16,701 nt of DNA from Endozoicomonadaceae bacterium (GTDB taxonomy: Bacteria; Pseudomonadota; Gammaproteobacteria; Pseudomonadales; Endozoicomonadaceae): positions 1-16,701 of the forward strand of contig JAGLCE010000114.1 of assembly GCA_023146365.1 (NCBI GenBank), written 5' to 3'. The translations under genes were made by a program, and so were the position numbers. Numbering within the stretch: position 1 is the first letter of the stretch; each line of letters opens with the position of its first letter. The notes under the pieces are model-generated. The model saw nothing but the letters and a program-made list of their open reading frames with translations, searched no databases and was not told where the DNA came from. Below are positions 1 through 7,243 of this stretch, one piece after another.

Positions 1-35
1 CTTTATTGACTTTATTGGCTTTATTGGCTTTATCG
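1..35. repeat. 9-bp in-frame tandem repeat, unit CTTTATTGG
   Basis: About four near-identical 9-bp units, CTTTATTGA/CTTTATTGG, open the window. They encode Ala/Val-Asn-Lys tripeptides in the minus-strand gene. Because the unit is a multiple of three, copy-number change would alter protein length without breaking the frame. The array may continue beyond the left edge. Confidence 0.7.
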
Positions 36-457
36 TGTTCTGTTTGCGTTTGCTCCTGTTTTGATGATGTGTCAGAAGTTTTAGATCGAGATATAAACTG
101 ATATGGAGAATAAAAACTGCTTGATGTAGTTTTTATCGTATCATCATGTTTATTATCCAAACATGCTTCAGTATGGGGGGTATTATTAGAAGGGGGTGAC
201 GTATTGTTTTTATTTTCAATATCTTTTCTCTGTTTTAGAGAAGGATAAAAAATACCCTGATGGGGATTAGACTTTTTACGACGTCCTGACTCAGAAATTC
301 TTGATGGGTTCGGGGTTAATATTGGAGTTGTGTTGTTTTTAACGTTGATGGGTAAAGTGTCATAGTGTTTTGTGGCATATGAAGAAGATTCTTTCTTTTT
401 TTCTTTCATAGCACTGCATTCTATGTGATTTATTGGTGAAGTATAACAGTTAATCAT
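1..457 (-). CDS. Partial low-complexity Ser/Thr/Asn/Lys-rich protein (N-terminal part)
   Basis: An open minus-strand frame runs from ATG at 457 off the left edge with no stop, giving 152 codons of a longer protein. The start is supported by a GAAAGGA Shine-Dalgarno sequence six bases upstream. The translation begins MINCYTSPINHIECSAMKEK and is very rich in Ser, Thr, Asn, Lys and Pro, with no signal peptide, no membrane segment and no recognisable domain. It ends at the edge in a tandem ANK/ANK/VNK tripeptide repeat. This composition is typical of disordered N-terminal regions of secreted effectors, but that role is inference. Codon use and AT-richness match the other minus-strand genes of the window. 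The function is unknown and the C-terminal part lies outside the window. Confidence 0.7.
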   Translation of the reverse strand, partial: MINCYTSPINHIECSAMKEKKKESSSYATKHYDTLPINVKNNTTPILTPNPSRISESGRRKKSNPHQGIFYPSLKQRKDIENKNNTSPPSNNTPHTEACLDNKHDDTIKTTSSSFYSPYQFISRSKTSDTSSKQEQTQTEHDKANKANKVNK

Positions 458-787
458 GGTTTGTCCTTTCATGCATTATGTTAAGTGAAAAAATATATTA
501 TTTTAATCATGGTTTTATAATATGAAATGCATTTCAGCGTATATATTTTATTATCACTAGCTTCAGCGTAATAATTAAACGCCATACGTTTTGATCTTAC
601 TTTTTGTTTTGTGAATTAAGGTTTGATATTTTCATAGAAACCTCATGTTTATTTTCTCAGTTTAATAGTTAATTATTTACCTGATAACATAACAATGTGC
701 ATTAATATATGATGTTATGTGTTTATCATCAATAACAAGATGGTTATTTATTCTGGTGCAATCGAAACAATCTGACACCGAGCTGCC
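458..787. other. AT-rich non-coding stretch upstream of the left-edge gene
   Basis: There is no convincing reading frame on either strand. The stretch should contain the promoter of the minus-strand gene starting at 457 (TATTAT/TATAAA-like tracts near 515-525), but no clear -35/-10 pair could be fixed. At its right end GTTATTTATTCTGGTGCAATC (743-763) resembles 8125-8143, which also sits just before a decayed gene. Confidence 0.5.
533..570. repeat. Two direct copies of TTCAGCGTA, 29 bp apart
   Basis: TTCAGCGTA occurs at 533-541 and 562-570, within the AT-rich sequence 75-115 bp upstream of the minus-strand gene starting at 457. The spacing is near three helical turns. A regulator-binding role is possible but has no other support. 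Confidence 0.25.
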
Positions 788-1035
788 ATGAGTGGTATTG
801 AGAGTGGTTTGTGCCAACGTGAAGGTAAAGCCATTAATAACTTCAATAATACACTGCCTGCACGTCAGTCAGACCTCGCGAAACAAACCTGAAAATATTT
901 TATTTTTTAAGTTTAACCGCATCAAATAATGGAAAAGAACTAGAGCAAGGCATAACTCAGCATATCGGAAATTTTTACTGAAACTATGGCATGGCTTTTC
1001 TTTTGTTGGTAGGCAGCACAAGCTGGAGCATTGGC
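788..1035 (+). pseudogene. Remnant of YhcG/DUF1016 family (PDDEXK nuclease-like) gene
   Basis: Three family signatures lie in order but in broken frames. At 788-892 a short frame reads GKAINNFNNTLPARQSDLA, matching the R-x-GKA-NF-LP-QSDLA stretch of YhcG/DUF1016 proteins. At 931-990 a second frame gives KELEQGITQHIGNFY, then a TGA at 979-981 and NYGMAF, matching the ELE-IxxHIxKFLLELGxGFAF region. At 1002-1028 the adjacent frame gives FVGRQHKLE, the family's most recognisable motif. The KDPYxFDFL stretch between the first two is lost. Family members are predicted PDDEXK-fold nucleases often found near restriction or mobile loci. This copy is clearly dead through deletion, nonsense and frameshift; similarity fades after about 1035. 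Confidence 0.65.
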
Positions 1036-1102
1036 GATATTTCAGTACCAGAGATTATTTGAGCAGAGAGATTGTTGGAAGTTTGTAGGATGGTGAGTTC
1101 GG

Positions 1103-1138
1103 TATGCATTCCCACTTAGAAGCGTGGGAACGAGAAAC
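1103..1138 (+). repeat. REP-like palindrome, copy 1 (diverged)
   Basis: TATGCATTCCCAC is followed by a degenerate centre and GCGTGGGAACGAGAAAC. It is the plus-orientation version of an element also found at 9740-9773 and 16643-16678, and reversed at 9662-9695. The stem here is CCCAC(TT)/(AG)CGTGGG with two changes relative to the other copies. Confidence 0.75.
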
Positions 1139-1609
1139 TTGCTTCCATGCTTGCTTCAAATTACTTGGAAACAACACTTTCTTGTGCCAATTCGCCCTCA
1201 GCTACGCCTCGTATAATGTGCTTGTTTATCAGCTCGTAGTTTCTCCTAATAAGCCTCTCTGGTTGCTATCGGCTTCATTCAGGCCTAGCTTGCTTGCTAT
1301 TTGCTAATAGTTAATATCTAATAGCCGTCCGTTATAGATGGTGATCTTCCTACAGAGGACTTTCACCTCATTAGTTCATGCCCATGCTGGGCATATACAA
1401 GTCACTAAAAAGGATAAATAACAGTTGTTTTTTATCCTTCGTTGCTTATTTTAACCCACTATTATTTGTCTCCTAGCAAAGCGTTATATTAAAAATAAGA
1501 TTTCATTATGAGCGGATAAATTTGGGTGGGTAAATTGTTTACTATTTACTATATGAGTAATAGTTATACTTTTTAAAAGCGATAATACCAAGCCTTTTTA
1601 GGGGGTCTA
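1139..1609. other. Non-coding stretch with dyads, upstream of the LRR-phosphatase gene
   Basis: No convincing gene was found. Inverted repeats visible are TGCCCA-TGC-TGGGCA (1379-1393), AAGGATAAA with TTTATCCTT (1410-1418 and 1431-1439, 9-bp stem, 12-nt loop, no T tail) and an imperfect dyad ACTATTTAC/GTAATAGT (1541-1564) about 45 bp before the downstream GTG start. The last is the best operator candidate for the effector gene. A promoter could not be fixed. Confidence 0.4.
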
Positions 1610-3481
1610 GTGAATACTTCTTTTCAGAATCGGTTACTGATTGGTTTACAGGGTAATGAGCACAATGAGTGTAGCGACTCTGTTATTTCTAAAGCATCAG
1701 GAAAAGATAGCGAGAACAGCGAATTAGTCAGTAGTCGTCCTTGCAAGATAGATGATGTTGCACCAAAAATTGTAACTTTAATACATAACGGGGGTCTATC
1801 AGATGTTCAGTTGCTAGATAGGGTATGTGTATTGTGTAAAATAAACATTACTATAAAAGATCAGTTATTACTTACATTAGTGAACAATCCAGAGAGCTGC
1901 ATAGACAAGATAAGCCATATTGTTGTAATGCATAATGAAGATGAATATGATAAGTATATTCATCAATTACAAAAATGGATTTTCTCTGCAGATGCTAGTG
2001 AAGTAAAATTTGATATTCGTATGCTTGTCAGTTCAAAAGATTATGAAAAAAACAAAGATTTTTATGATAATTTAGGTGAATGGGCTAGCCAATCAATCGA
2101 TGGTGATGAACGGTTACTAGCTGCGGATACAATAATACGTGTCTATAAAAAATCACACAGTGACTTAGATCTAAGTCACCTACAGTTAACGACGCTACCT
2201 TCAGTAATTAAAGATTTGTCCTCTGTTAAAACAGTGAATATTAAGAATAATAAATTTACTGTTTTTCCTGAGTGTCTCTATAATAACCACTTTTCAAAAA
2301 TAAATATTTTAGGAAATAGTCTACATATACTGACACCTGGCATGAAAAAAATAATATTAGCGGGTCAATGCAAAATATTATCAGATCAGGTTATTATAGA
2401 TCATAGTAAGGAACTGCAAGAATTTTATAACATAAACAGAAGCTATGAAGAAGCGTTTCTTCCCGACAGGATAAACGTTCAACATACTAATCAATTAAAT
2501 GGTTTAGTAATAAAACAATTAAAAGATGCGCATATGGAAAAATCAACATCCCACACACAATATGACTTTAAATATGCTGTTCATAAGTTTAGTCTTGCTG
2601 GCAACACAAACGTCTCTAATACAAAAGTGCGTTCTTTCCTACTAGAAGACGATCAAATAAATATAATAGGTTGTTCAAGTAATAATTTTTTAATGGCTAA
2701 TAACCATCCATGTCTCCCACACGTATTAAAGTTCATGTATGAAAATGTAAATATGTTGGTGCACTTGGTAGCTCGTTCAGAGACAAATGTGTTGGTTTTT
2801 TTAAAAAATTGTGCTGGCAACGATGAATATTCACCAACACAAGTAAAGTCAATGCCGATAAAAGATTATACCTCTCCAAGATTAGAACAATATAAAGTTA
2901 TATTACAGGCGCTAAGTCAAGTGCGAGACTTAGTAATTAGTAACAGGCCCAAAGCAATGATGATTGCTTGTGGTGTAGGAGAAGGGCGGACTGGCAGTTT
3001 CATGGCACTGTTAAAAGTGTTTGGGAAATTTAAACAGTTAAGCCCACAGGGGAAAAAGTCCTTTGATACAGATCAAACCTCACCTGTTGAACGTCATGAT
3101 GGGATATTTAAAAGACTTTCAAATGAATTTAGAACCACTAAATTTATAGCAGATACGGTAAATGAATTAAGAAGAGAGGAGGAATATAGATTGGATTCAG
3201 GCATTTCTGTTGAAACAATTGAGCAGTTCATGTCATTAGAGCTGATGCATTTAATGTTAGTGATTAATGCAAGAATACAAGATGATGCTTCAATTACGGT
3301 TGAGCAGATACTGGAATGGGTTTATAACAGCAACAATAAAGTTACAAAGAATTTCATTATGGAGTTTGGTGATATTTATTATACTAAGCAGGATGACAAT
3401 ATTCTAACAGAGGCAGATATGTTACAAGCATCAGAAAAACACCTGTTAGAAACTATAAGGACTATCGATACTATTATTTGA
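1610..3481 (+). CDS. LRR protein with protein-tyrosine-phosphatase-like domain (candidate effector)
   Basis: The protein has 623 residues and uses a GTG start, chosen for the TAGGGGGT Shine-Dalgarno a few bases upstream. Residues about 1-180 are unassigned. Residues about 185-245 are leucine-rich repeat-like (LDLSHLQLTTLPSVIKDL onward), resembling the LRR entry of SspH/IpaH-type effectors. The C-terminal half carries the cysteine-phosphatase signature CX5R(T): Cys454 in IACGVGEGRTGSF, with Arg460 completing the P-loop. Asp419 in IKDYTSP sits 35 residues before the Cys, where tyrosine and dual-specificity phosphatases place the general acid. The expected reaction is hydrolysis of phosphotyrosine (or a phosphoinositide) in host proteins or membranes; substrate and secretion are inference. 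There is no signal peptide or membrane segment, consistent with type III/IV-type export. The gene stands alone and is intact. The usual HC of the P-loop is AC here. Confidence 0.7.
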   Translation: MNTSFQNRLLIGLQGNEHNECSDSVISKASGKDSENSELVSSRPCKIDDVAPKIVTLIHNGGLSDVQLLDRVCVLCKINITIKDQLLLTLVNNPESCIDKISHIVVMHNEDEYDKYIHQLQKWIFSADASEVKFDIRMLVSSKDYEKNKDFYDNLGEWASQSIDGDERLLAADTIIRVYKKSHSDLDLSHLQLTTLPSVIKDLSSVKTVNIKNNKFTVFPECLYNNHFSKINILGNSLHILTPGMKKIILAGQCKILSDQVIIDHSKELQEFYNINRSYEEAFLPDRINVQHTNQLNGLVIKQLKDAHMEKSTSHTQYDFKYAVHKFSLAGNTNVSNTKVRSFLLEDDQINIIGCSSNNFLMANNHPCLPHVLKFMYENVNMLVHLVARSETNVLVFLKNCAGNDEYSPTQVKSMPIKDYTSPRLEQYKVILQALSQVRDLVISNRPKAMMIACGVGEGRTGSFMALLKVFGKFKQLSPQGKKSFDTDQTSPVERHDGIFKRLSNEFRTTKFIADTVNELRREEEYRLDSGISVETIEQFMSLELMHLMLVINARIQDDASITVEQILEWVYNSNNKVTKNFIMEFGDIYYTKQDDNILTEADMLQASEKHLLETIRTIDTII

Positions 3482-3574
3482 TTGGTTGTATGTTGATTTA
3501 TAGAGTGATTAGATTGTACTATTTTAAGTCCTTCTAATGAAATCAGACATTGACGTAAAAAAAGTATTTTCTCA

Positions 3575-3613
3575 TCAGATTATTATCTGACAACTCTTTT
3601 CTAAAATAGAAAA
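3575..3613 (+). terminator. Two stem-loops after the LRR-phosphatase gene (possible terminator)
   Basis: TCAGAT-TATT-ATCTGA (3575-3590) and TTTTCTA-AAA-TAGAAAA (3597-3613) are perfect inverted repeats about 100-130 bp after the stop codon. Neither is GC-rich nor followed by a long T run, so factor-independent termination is uncertain. Confidence 0.25.
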
Positions 3614-3715
3614 TAGTTTTCATTAAGCATTCCCGCTCTGTTAAAGGCTAACTCTACAAAGGGTTTGATGAAACTAATTTAATAAAGAGATCTTCGAAAG
3701 AAGGTCGCCGAGAGC

Positions 3716-3765
3716 GCATGAGTGGTTGGGTGAGCGAACGCTGACAACACAGTAGCAACGTCAAA
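3716..3765 (+). repeat. Diverged dispersed repeat, copy A
   Basis: The stretch reading TGAGCGAACGCTGACAACAC then AGTAGCAACGTCAAA resembles 7984-8020 (TGAGCGA, CCAAC, GCAGTAGCAACTTTAAA), at roughly 70% by eye. Both copies sit next to decayed mobile or restriction genes. What element they belong to is not known to me. Confidence 0.3.
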
Positions 3766-3887
3766 ATTGATGGATATAGACTGGCTGATAAGATAAACTG
3801 CTAGTTTCAAAATGGGCGATAGCTGCTGGTTATAATGCGACGATGCACTGAACTGGTCAAAGAATAAAAGGACAAAACCTGAGTACA

Positions 3888-4728
3888 ATGACTAACAATG
3901 ATGAACAGGAATTTTTATCGAGATTAAATAAAAAGCTTTGGAACGCCACCGACAAACTGCGTTCAACTCTAGATGTAGCGCAATATAAGCATACGGTGCT
4001 TGGACTTGTGTTTATTAAATACGTGTCGGACTCTTTCAAAATTCATCAAGAGGCGTTGACTAAGCAGTTCATAGATGAAGACCATGTTTGCTACATCGAC
4101 CCAGCCTCTTTTTCGGCGGAGCTGATTCTGATGAATACGTGCCTGAGCTTCTTAAAGAGCGAGAGCAGCGTGATTATTACACTGAGGCGAATGTCTTTTG
4201 GGTACCAACTGAGGCGCGTTGGCAATTCCTTCAGGATAACAATAAAACCGTTATTGGCGGAGCAACACTTGAGCTTGATGATGGTACGAGCAAAAAATTT
4301 AGCTCCGTTGGATATCTTATCGATAATTCGTTAGACGCCATCGAGGTCAATAACCCGAATCTCAAAGGTGTACTCAATAAACTCTATACCCGTTTGCAAA
4401 TCGATCAAACCAAATTGGGCGAGTTGATCGATCTGGTCGCGACTATCCCTTTCACCCATGCCAGCCTTAATTCAAAAGATATTCTGGGCATGTTTACGAA
4501 TATATGTTGGGGCAGTTCGCATTGGCCGAGGGTAAAAAAGGTGGGCAGTTCTACACACCTAAATCGATTGTTAGCCTTATCGTGCAAATACTAGAGCCAT
4601 TCAAAGGGCGCGTCTATAACCCTGCCATGGGCTCGGGCGGTTTTTTGTGCAGTCTGAGCATTTCATTAATGCACACAATGCACAGGGAGGTGCGAGTGTC
4701 GCGGGAGGCAGGACGCGCAGGATCGACC
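3888..4728 (+). pseudogene. hsdM: Type I restriction-modification methylase HsdM, frameshifted and truncated
   Basis: The N-terminal helical domain (MTNNDEQEFLSRLNKKLW, then KHTVLGLVFIKYVSDSF) starts at ATG 3888 and breaks near 4107-4115, within or beside the T5 run. A -1 shift leads to the next frame (RDYYTEANVFWVP, EARWQFLQDNN). Comparison with the second copy at 12595 pinpoints two more single-base losses: GGG for GGGG near 4487, and a T-run change near 4641-4646 inside the SAM-binding loop region (NPAMGSGGF). After about 4716 the homology stops; the NPPF catalytic motif and everything beyond are missing, and the sequence runs into hsdS. HsdM is the N6-adenine methyltransferase subunit of type I systems. 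Three frameshifts and the deletion make this copy dead. Confidence 0.9.
4209..4716 (+). repeat. Long direct repeat, left copy (internal hsdM segment)
   Basis: This 508-bp segment matches 12595-13104 in the same orientation. I count roughly 30 differences by eye (about 94% identity), including the two single-base losses that break the frame here. The last ~65 bp are identical. The pair brackets the 4.7-12.6 kb block and could recombine. Confidence 0.9.
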
Positions 4729-5165
4729 CTACAATCCCTAAAAACCACCGCATCCTTATTCCCCAATGCTCTGGTGGATTCTGAGTTGGGCGAAATCCCA
4801 GAGGGGTGGGAGGCTGGTAATTTCTCTAGAATAGCACTGTTAGATACTACGTCAGTTAAACCCAATAAAGAGCAAGAAAAAGTATGGGAACATTTTAGTA
4901 TTCCTGCTTTTGATGTTGATGAATCACCAAGATTTGAATTTGGTGAGGAGATCAAAAGTAATAAATACAAAGTCAATGTAAACTCGATTTTGAGTTCAAA
5001 GTTAAATCCCAGTACACAAAGAACTTGCTGGCCTGATATTGAAGATGAAAACTCTGCGATTTGCTCAACTGAGTTTATGCAGTTTGTTCCACGTAACTCA
5101 GGCAATCGAACATATATAATAGGGCAGATTTTATCTAAGCCATTTCAAAAAGGTATTTTGCAACC
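4729..5165 (+). pseudogene. hsdS: Type I RM specificity subunit HsdS, fragment with one target-recognition domain
   Basis: The frame gives LFPNALVDSELGEIPEGWE, the hallmark opening of an HsdS target-recognition domain. It is followed by FSIPAFD, then SNKYKVNVNSILSSKLNPST, and CWPDIEDENSAICSTEFM, all standard TRD landmarks. HsdS binds DNA and sets the specificity of the HsdM/HsdR complex. Only one half-repeat is present: the join to hsdM on the left is a deletion point, and similarity stops near 5165. The frame continues as non-homologous residues to a stop at 5223. The copy cannot be functional. Confidence 0.85.
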
Positions 5166-5203
5166 GACCGATCCAAGTTCTCGACTGGTCAGGAGGGTAT
5201 GGC

Positions 5204-5386
5204 ATGGAAAAGGTGAGTGGTGAGAGTGGTGAAATGGATGTCCGTTTTTATGCTCTATTCTATCCATTCTGGTTCTTTATACCACAAATTATGGGAAATA
5301 TACCTTCTGAGGGTATATCTCGCTTTAATCCGAACAGTAGTGAACAACACCATTTAGTAAAATCTTATATTCGATGGATAAAATAA
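5204..5386 (+). CDS. Hypothetical 60-residue protein
   Basis: A short frame begins at ATG 5204 and is preceded by a perfect AGGAGG (5191-5196) with a 7-base spacer. The product has one hydrophobic stretch (FYALFYPFWFFIPQIMG, about residues 16-32) and no recognisable domain. It overlaps the end of the hsdS-derived frame in another frame and lies at a deletion boundary, so the good ribosome site may be chance. I do not recognise it. Confidence 0.3.
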   Translation: MEKVSGESGEMDVRFYALFYPFWFFIPQIMGNIPSEGISRFNPNSSEQHHLVKSYIRWIK

Positions 5387-5398
5387 AGCTATCATTTT

Positions 5399-6514
5399 TT
5401 ATTTAGGATTAAAAAGAACGTTAGCAAGCATTATTGAAAGTACAGTTATGATGCCGAATTGAATAATCATAGTAATTCTCATGGTAGTCTTTAGACAATG
5501 ATATTTATCAATTAAATTGTCGATTTTGTTACCTTTGATATACTCTGTTACTATTGGAACACCAGAAGTATCGTCACTGTTTTTTTCTATAGCATTTTTA
5601 GTTCTGACAATTATTGATGGAGATAATAACTTAATATTACTGTATAAACGTCTTTTGTAAATGTCATCGTCAAAATCTATGTTCGATGCATAAACACATA
5701 TTTCATAGCCATGATAGTCGCAGACATTTTTTATAAATTCGAAGCTTTCTATAGATTCGAGCCAGCAATTTTTTATTAAACATAATTGATTTGTAACAAC
5801 CTTTTTAATCCAAATAAATCTATCGTTATCTGAGTCAAAGAGATCGTAAAAATATTTAAAGTGCTCCCATGGATGATAATCATCTATTGTGAGATCTTTA
5901 TATAAATCTGAACCATTGATAAGCTTCTTTTGCTCTTCATAGGGCGTTGACTCCTTAACTAACCATTGAATATATTTTTCTGGACCACTCATATTTTCTG
6001 GATAGTTCAAGGAAACATTATAGGTGTCTGCTATAGGGTTATGATCAAAGAAGATTGGCATTTTTCCCAAAAAAGATTCAATATTGGGGGAGTTGTTAAA
6101 TGCTTGTGTTAGTAATTTCCAAAATCGCAATACTGATGCATCACAATCCATTAAAAAAATCTTTGGTTTGTCACCAAGTTGATTATTTGGTTTCATTGTT
6201 AAATTAATAGCACTTCTTAGACACTGTGCGCCACCTGCTGTCACAATTGCAGGATGTTTTTTTATTTTAAAATGATTTTCAATGTGTGATATTGGATCAT
6301 TTCCTATAGGAAGAGGATTGAGCCTATTATTCATTTGAGTATCTGATGGATTTTTAAATTTCTTCATGACGATGTAACGACGCCACTTTTTTTGAAGAAA
6401 TATAACCGCTTCTTTTTTACTTGAAAAGGTTGTTTTTTCTAGACTAGTTGTATCGTTATGTTTTTGAATTACGTTATGCATAGGTTTTTTACTCTCTAAA
6501 GTGTCTTTTGACAT
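5399..6514 (-). CDS. IQ-like-motif protein with C-terminal membrane anchor (candidate effector)
   Basis: The protein has 371 residues and starts at ATG 6514; no clear Shine-Dalgarno is seen. Residues 36-54 read AVIFLQKKWRRYIVMKKFK, fitting the calmodulin-binding IQ consensus at Leu40-Gln41, Arg45 and Phe53, but with Arg46 for Gly and Met50 for the second basic residue. Residues about 88-135 (PAIVTAGGAQCLRSA, then KIFLMDCDASVLRFW) look like a Rossmann-type glycine loop followed by an acidic strand end, as in SAM-dependent methyltransferases. Residues 223-280 (FYDLFDSDNDRFIWIKKVV, VYASNID) would fit such a fold, but this is weak. Residues 345-367 form one transmembrane helix, leaving a tiny tail. 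Expected topology is tail-anchored. AT-rich and intact, it stands alone on the minus strand. Enzyme function is not established. Confidence 0.6.
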   Translation of the reverse strand: MSKDTLESKKPMHNVIQKHNDTTSLEKTTFSSKKEAVIFLQKKWRRYIVMKKFKNPSDTQMNNRLNPLPIGNDPISHIENHFKIKKHPAIVTAGGAQCLRSAINLTMKPNNQLGDKPKIFLMDCDASVLRFWKLLTQAFNNSPNIESFLGKMPIFFDHNPIADTYNVSLNYPENMSGPEKYIQWLVKESTPYEEQKKLINGSDLYKDLTIDDYHPWEHFKYFYDLFDSDNDRFIWIKKVVTNQLCLIKNCWLESIESFEFIKNVCDYHGYEICVYASNIDFDDDIYKRRLYSNIKLLSPSIIVRTKNAIEKNSDDTSGVPIVTEYIKGNKIDNLIDKYHCLKTTMRITMIIQFGIITVLSIMLANVLFNPK

Positions 6515-6527
6515 TGATTGTACGTTT

Positions 6528-6540
6528 GTTAATAGTTAAC
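6528..6540. promoter_or_regulatory. Dyad GTTAA-TAG-TTAAC upstream of the IQ-like gene
   Basis: A perfect 5-bp inverted repeat with 3-bp centre ends 13 bp before the start codon at 6514, on the 5' side of the minus-strand gene. Its position suits an operator, but AT-rich dyads of this size also arise by chance. Confidence 0.2.
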
Positions 6541-6576
6541 ACATGGATTTGTATAATACATTAATTATTTGAAAAG

Positions 6577-6600
6577 TTGTTTAACCAATTGGTTAGTATC
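6577..6600 (-). promoter_or_regulatory. Upstream motif shared with the acetyltransferase gene, copy A
   Basis: Plus-strand TTGTTTAA, CCAAT, TGGTTAGTAT lies 62 bp upstream of the start at 6514. A near match without the central insert (TTGTTTAAATGGTTAGTAT) is at 12299-12317, 54 bp upstream of the start at 12244. Shared sequence, orientation and distance suggest a common regulatory element; this is not proven. Confidence 0.25.
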
Positions 6601-6723
6601 GTAAATAGATGTTAGTGTGTTATCACTATATCACAGTTTCTTTCGAGTGCGGTTTCATTGCCCAGCAGCAAGGTGCGTGCTCCTGCGAATTTAGCGTAAC
6701 GCTTTATCTATGAATAAAGCCAT

Positions 6724-6914
6724 CTAAAAAGCCATAACTGGATAAAAAGCTTTGTACTCTGGATCTAAATCATTCTTTGCTGACGGAGTCTCGAGATCGT
6801 ACATTTCTTCTGTATTACCATTTGCTATTGAGGACGCTGATTGATCTTCTTGCTCTGCAATCTAGGGATGTATAGAGAAAGTGATTCTACTTTAGCGGTA
6901 TGATTGAAAGCCAT
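6724..6914 (-). pseudogene. Small unrecognised frameshifted gene
   Basis: Starting at ATG 6914 a frame reads MAFNHTAKVESLSLYIPR. A shift of one base near 6860 continues it as IAEQEDQSASSIANGNTEEM, then YDLETPSAKNDL and KAFYPVMAF, ending at TAG (6724). The acidic, Ser/Asn-rich composition resembles the minus-strand candidate effectors. There is no good ribosome site and I do not recognise the family. It may be a remnant of a larger gene. Confidence 0.35.
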
Positions 6915-7011
6915 CTGTTAACAATTAAGTCTCACACAGGATTTAATAGTAGTACTACTACTTTCTTGCATATATTTAGACACTCCTAAATTAGTGGTTT
7001 CTTCGTAACTT

Positions 7012-7139
7012 TATTGATAGTTAGTATTCTTGTAGGCCTTGTTATTAAAGACCCGCAAAGATAAAGCCAATTATCCATAACTTCACAGATATTTAATTAC
7101 AAGGTTTACAACCTACAAGAATACTAAACAGTTATCAAT
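7012..7139. repeat. Long imperfect inverted repeat (hairpin or MITE-like)
   Basis: The left arm (7012-7042) contains TTAGTATTCTTGTAGG (7021-7036) and its exact complement CCTACAAGAATACTAA lies at 7112-7127. Outer TATTGATA/TATCAATA and inner CCTTGT (7037-7042)/ACAAGG (7099-7104) extend the pairing to arms of about 31 and 41 nt with small internal bulges. The loop is 56 bp. No gene lies inside. Candidates are a miniature transposon or the relic of paired insertion-sequence ends. Confidence 0.6.
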
Positions 7140-7243
7140 ATCACGATATACTAACGCGGATTTAATTTGCTAGTGCGACACATTGAAAATTGAAGGCCAG
7201 TGGGCGAAACTCACGGTCGACTAAAACCAAGTGTGAGCTCACT

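Larger units (their letters stand above)
3482..3887. other. Non-coding spacer between the phosphatase gene and the RM ruin
   Basis: No gene is seen. The stretch holds the stem-loops at 3575-3613 and a 50-bp sequence (about 3716-3765) with a diverged second copy near 7980-8027. Short frames here on the minus strand have no ribosome site and no recognisable product. Confidence 0.4.

Noticed and set aside
1..35. CRISPR-like array from the repeated CTTTATTGG units
   Set aside because: Units are contiguous without spacers and encode an in-frame tripeptide repeat.
1164..1226. Minus-strand NKHIIRGVAEGELAQESVVSK, resembling a RhuM segment
   Set aside because: Only the GEL and SV positions line up with the rhuM copy at 14125, and the flanks do not match; too short to call.
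1104..1307. 67-residue ORF beginning MHSHLEAWERET
   Set aside because: The start lies inside the REP-like palindrome (same first codons as the antisense-type reading of other copies) and there is no ribosome site; it is a chance frame through a repeat.
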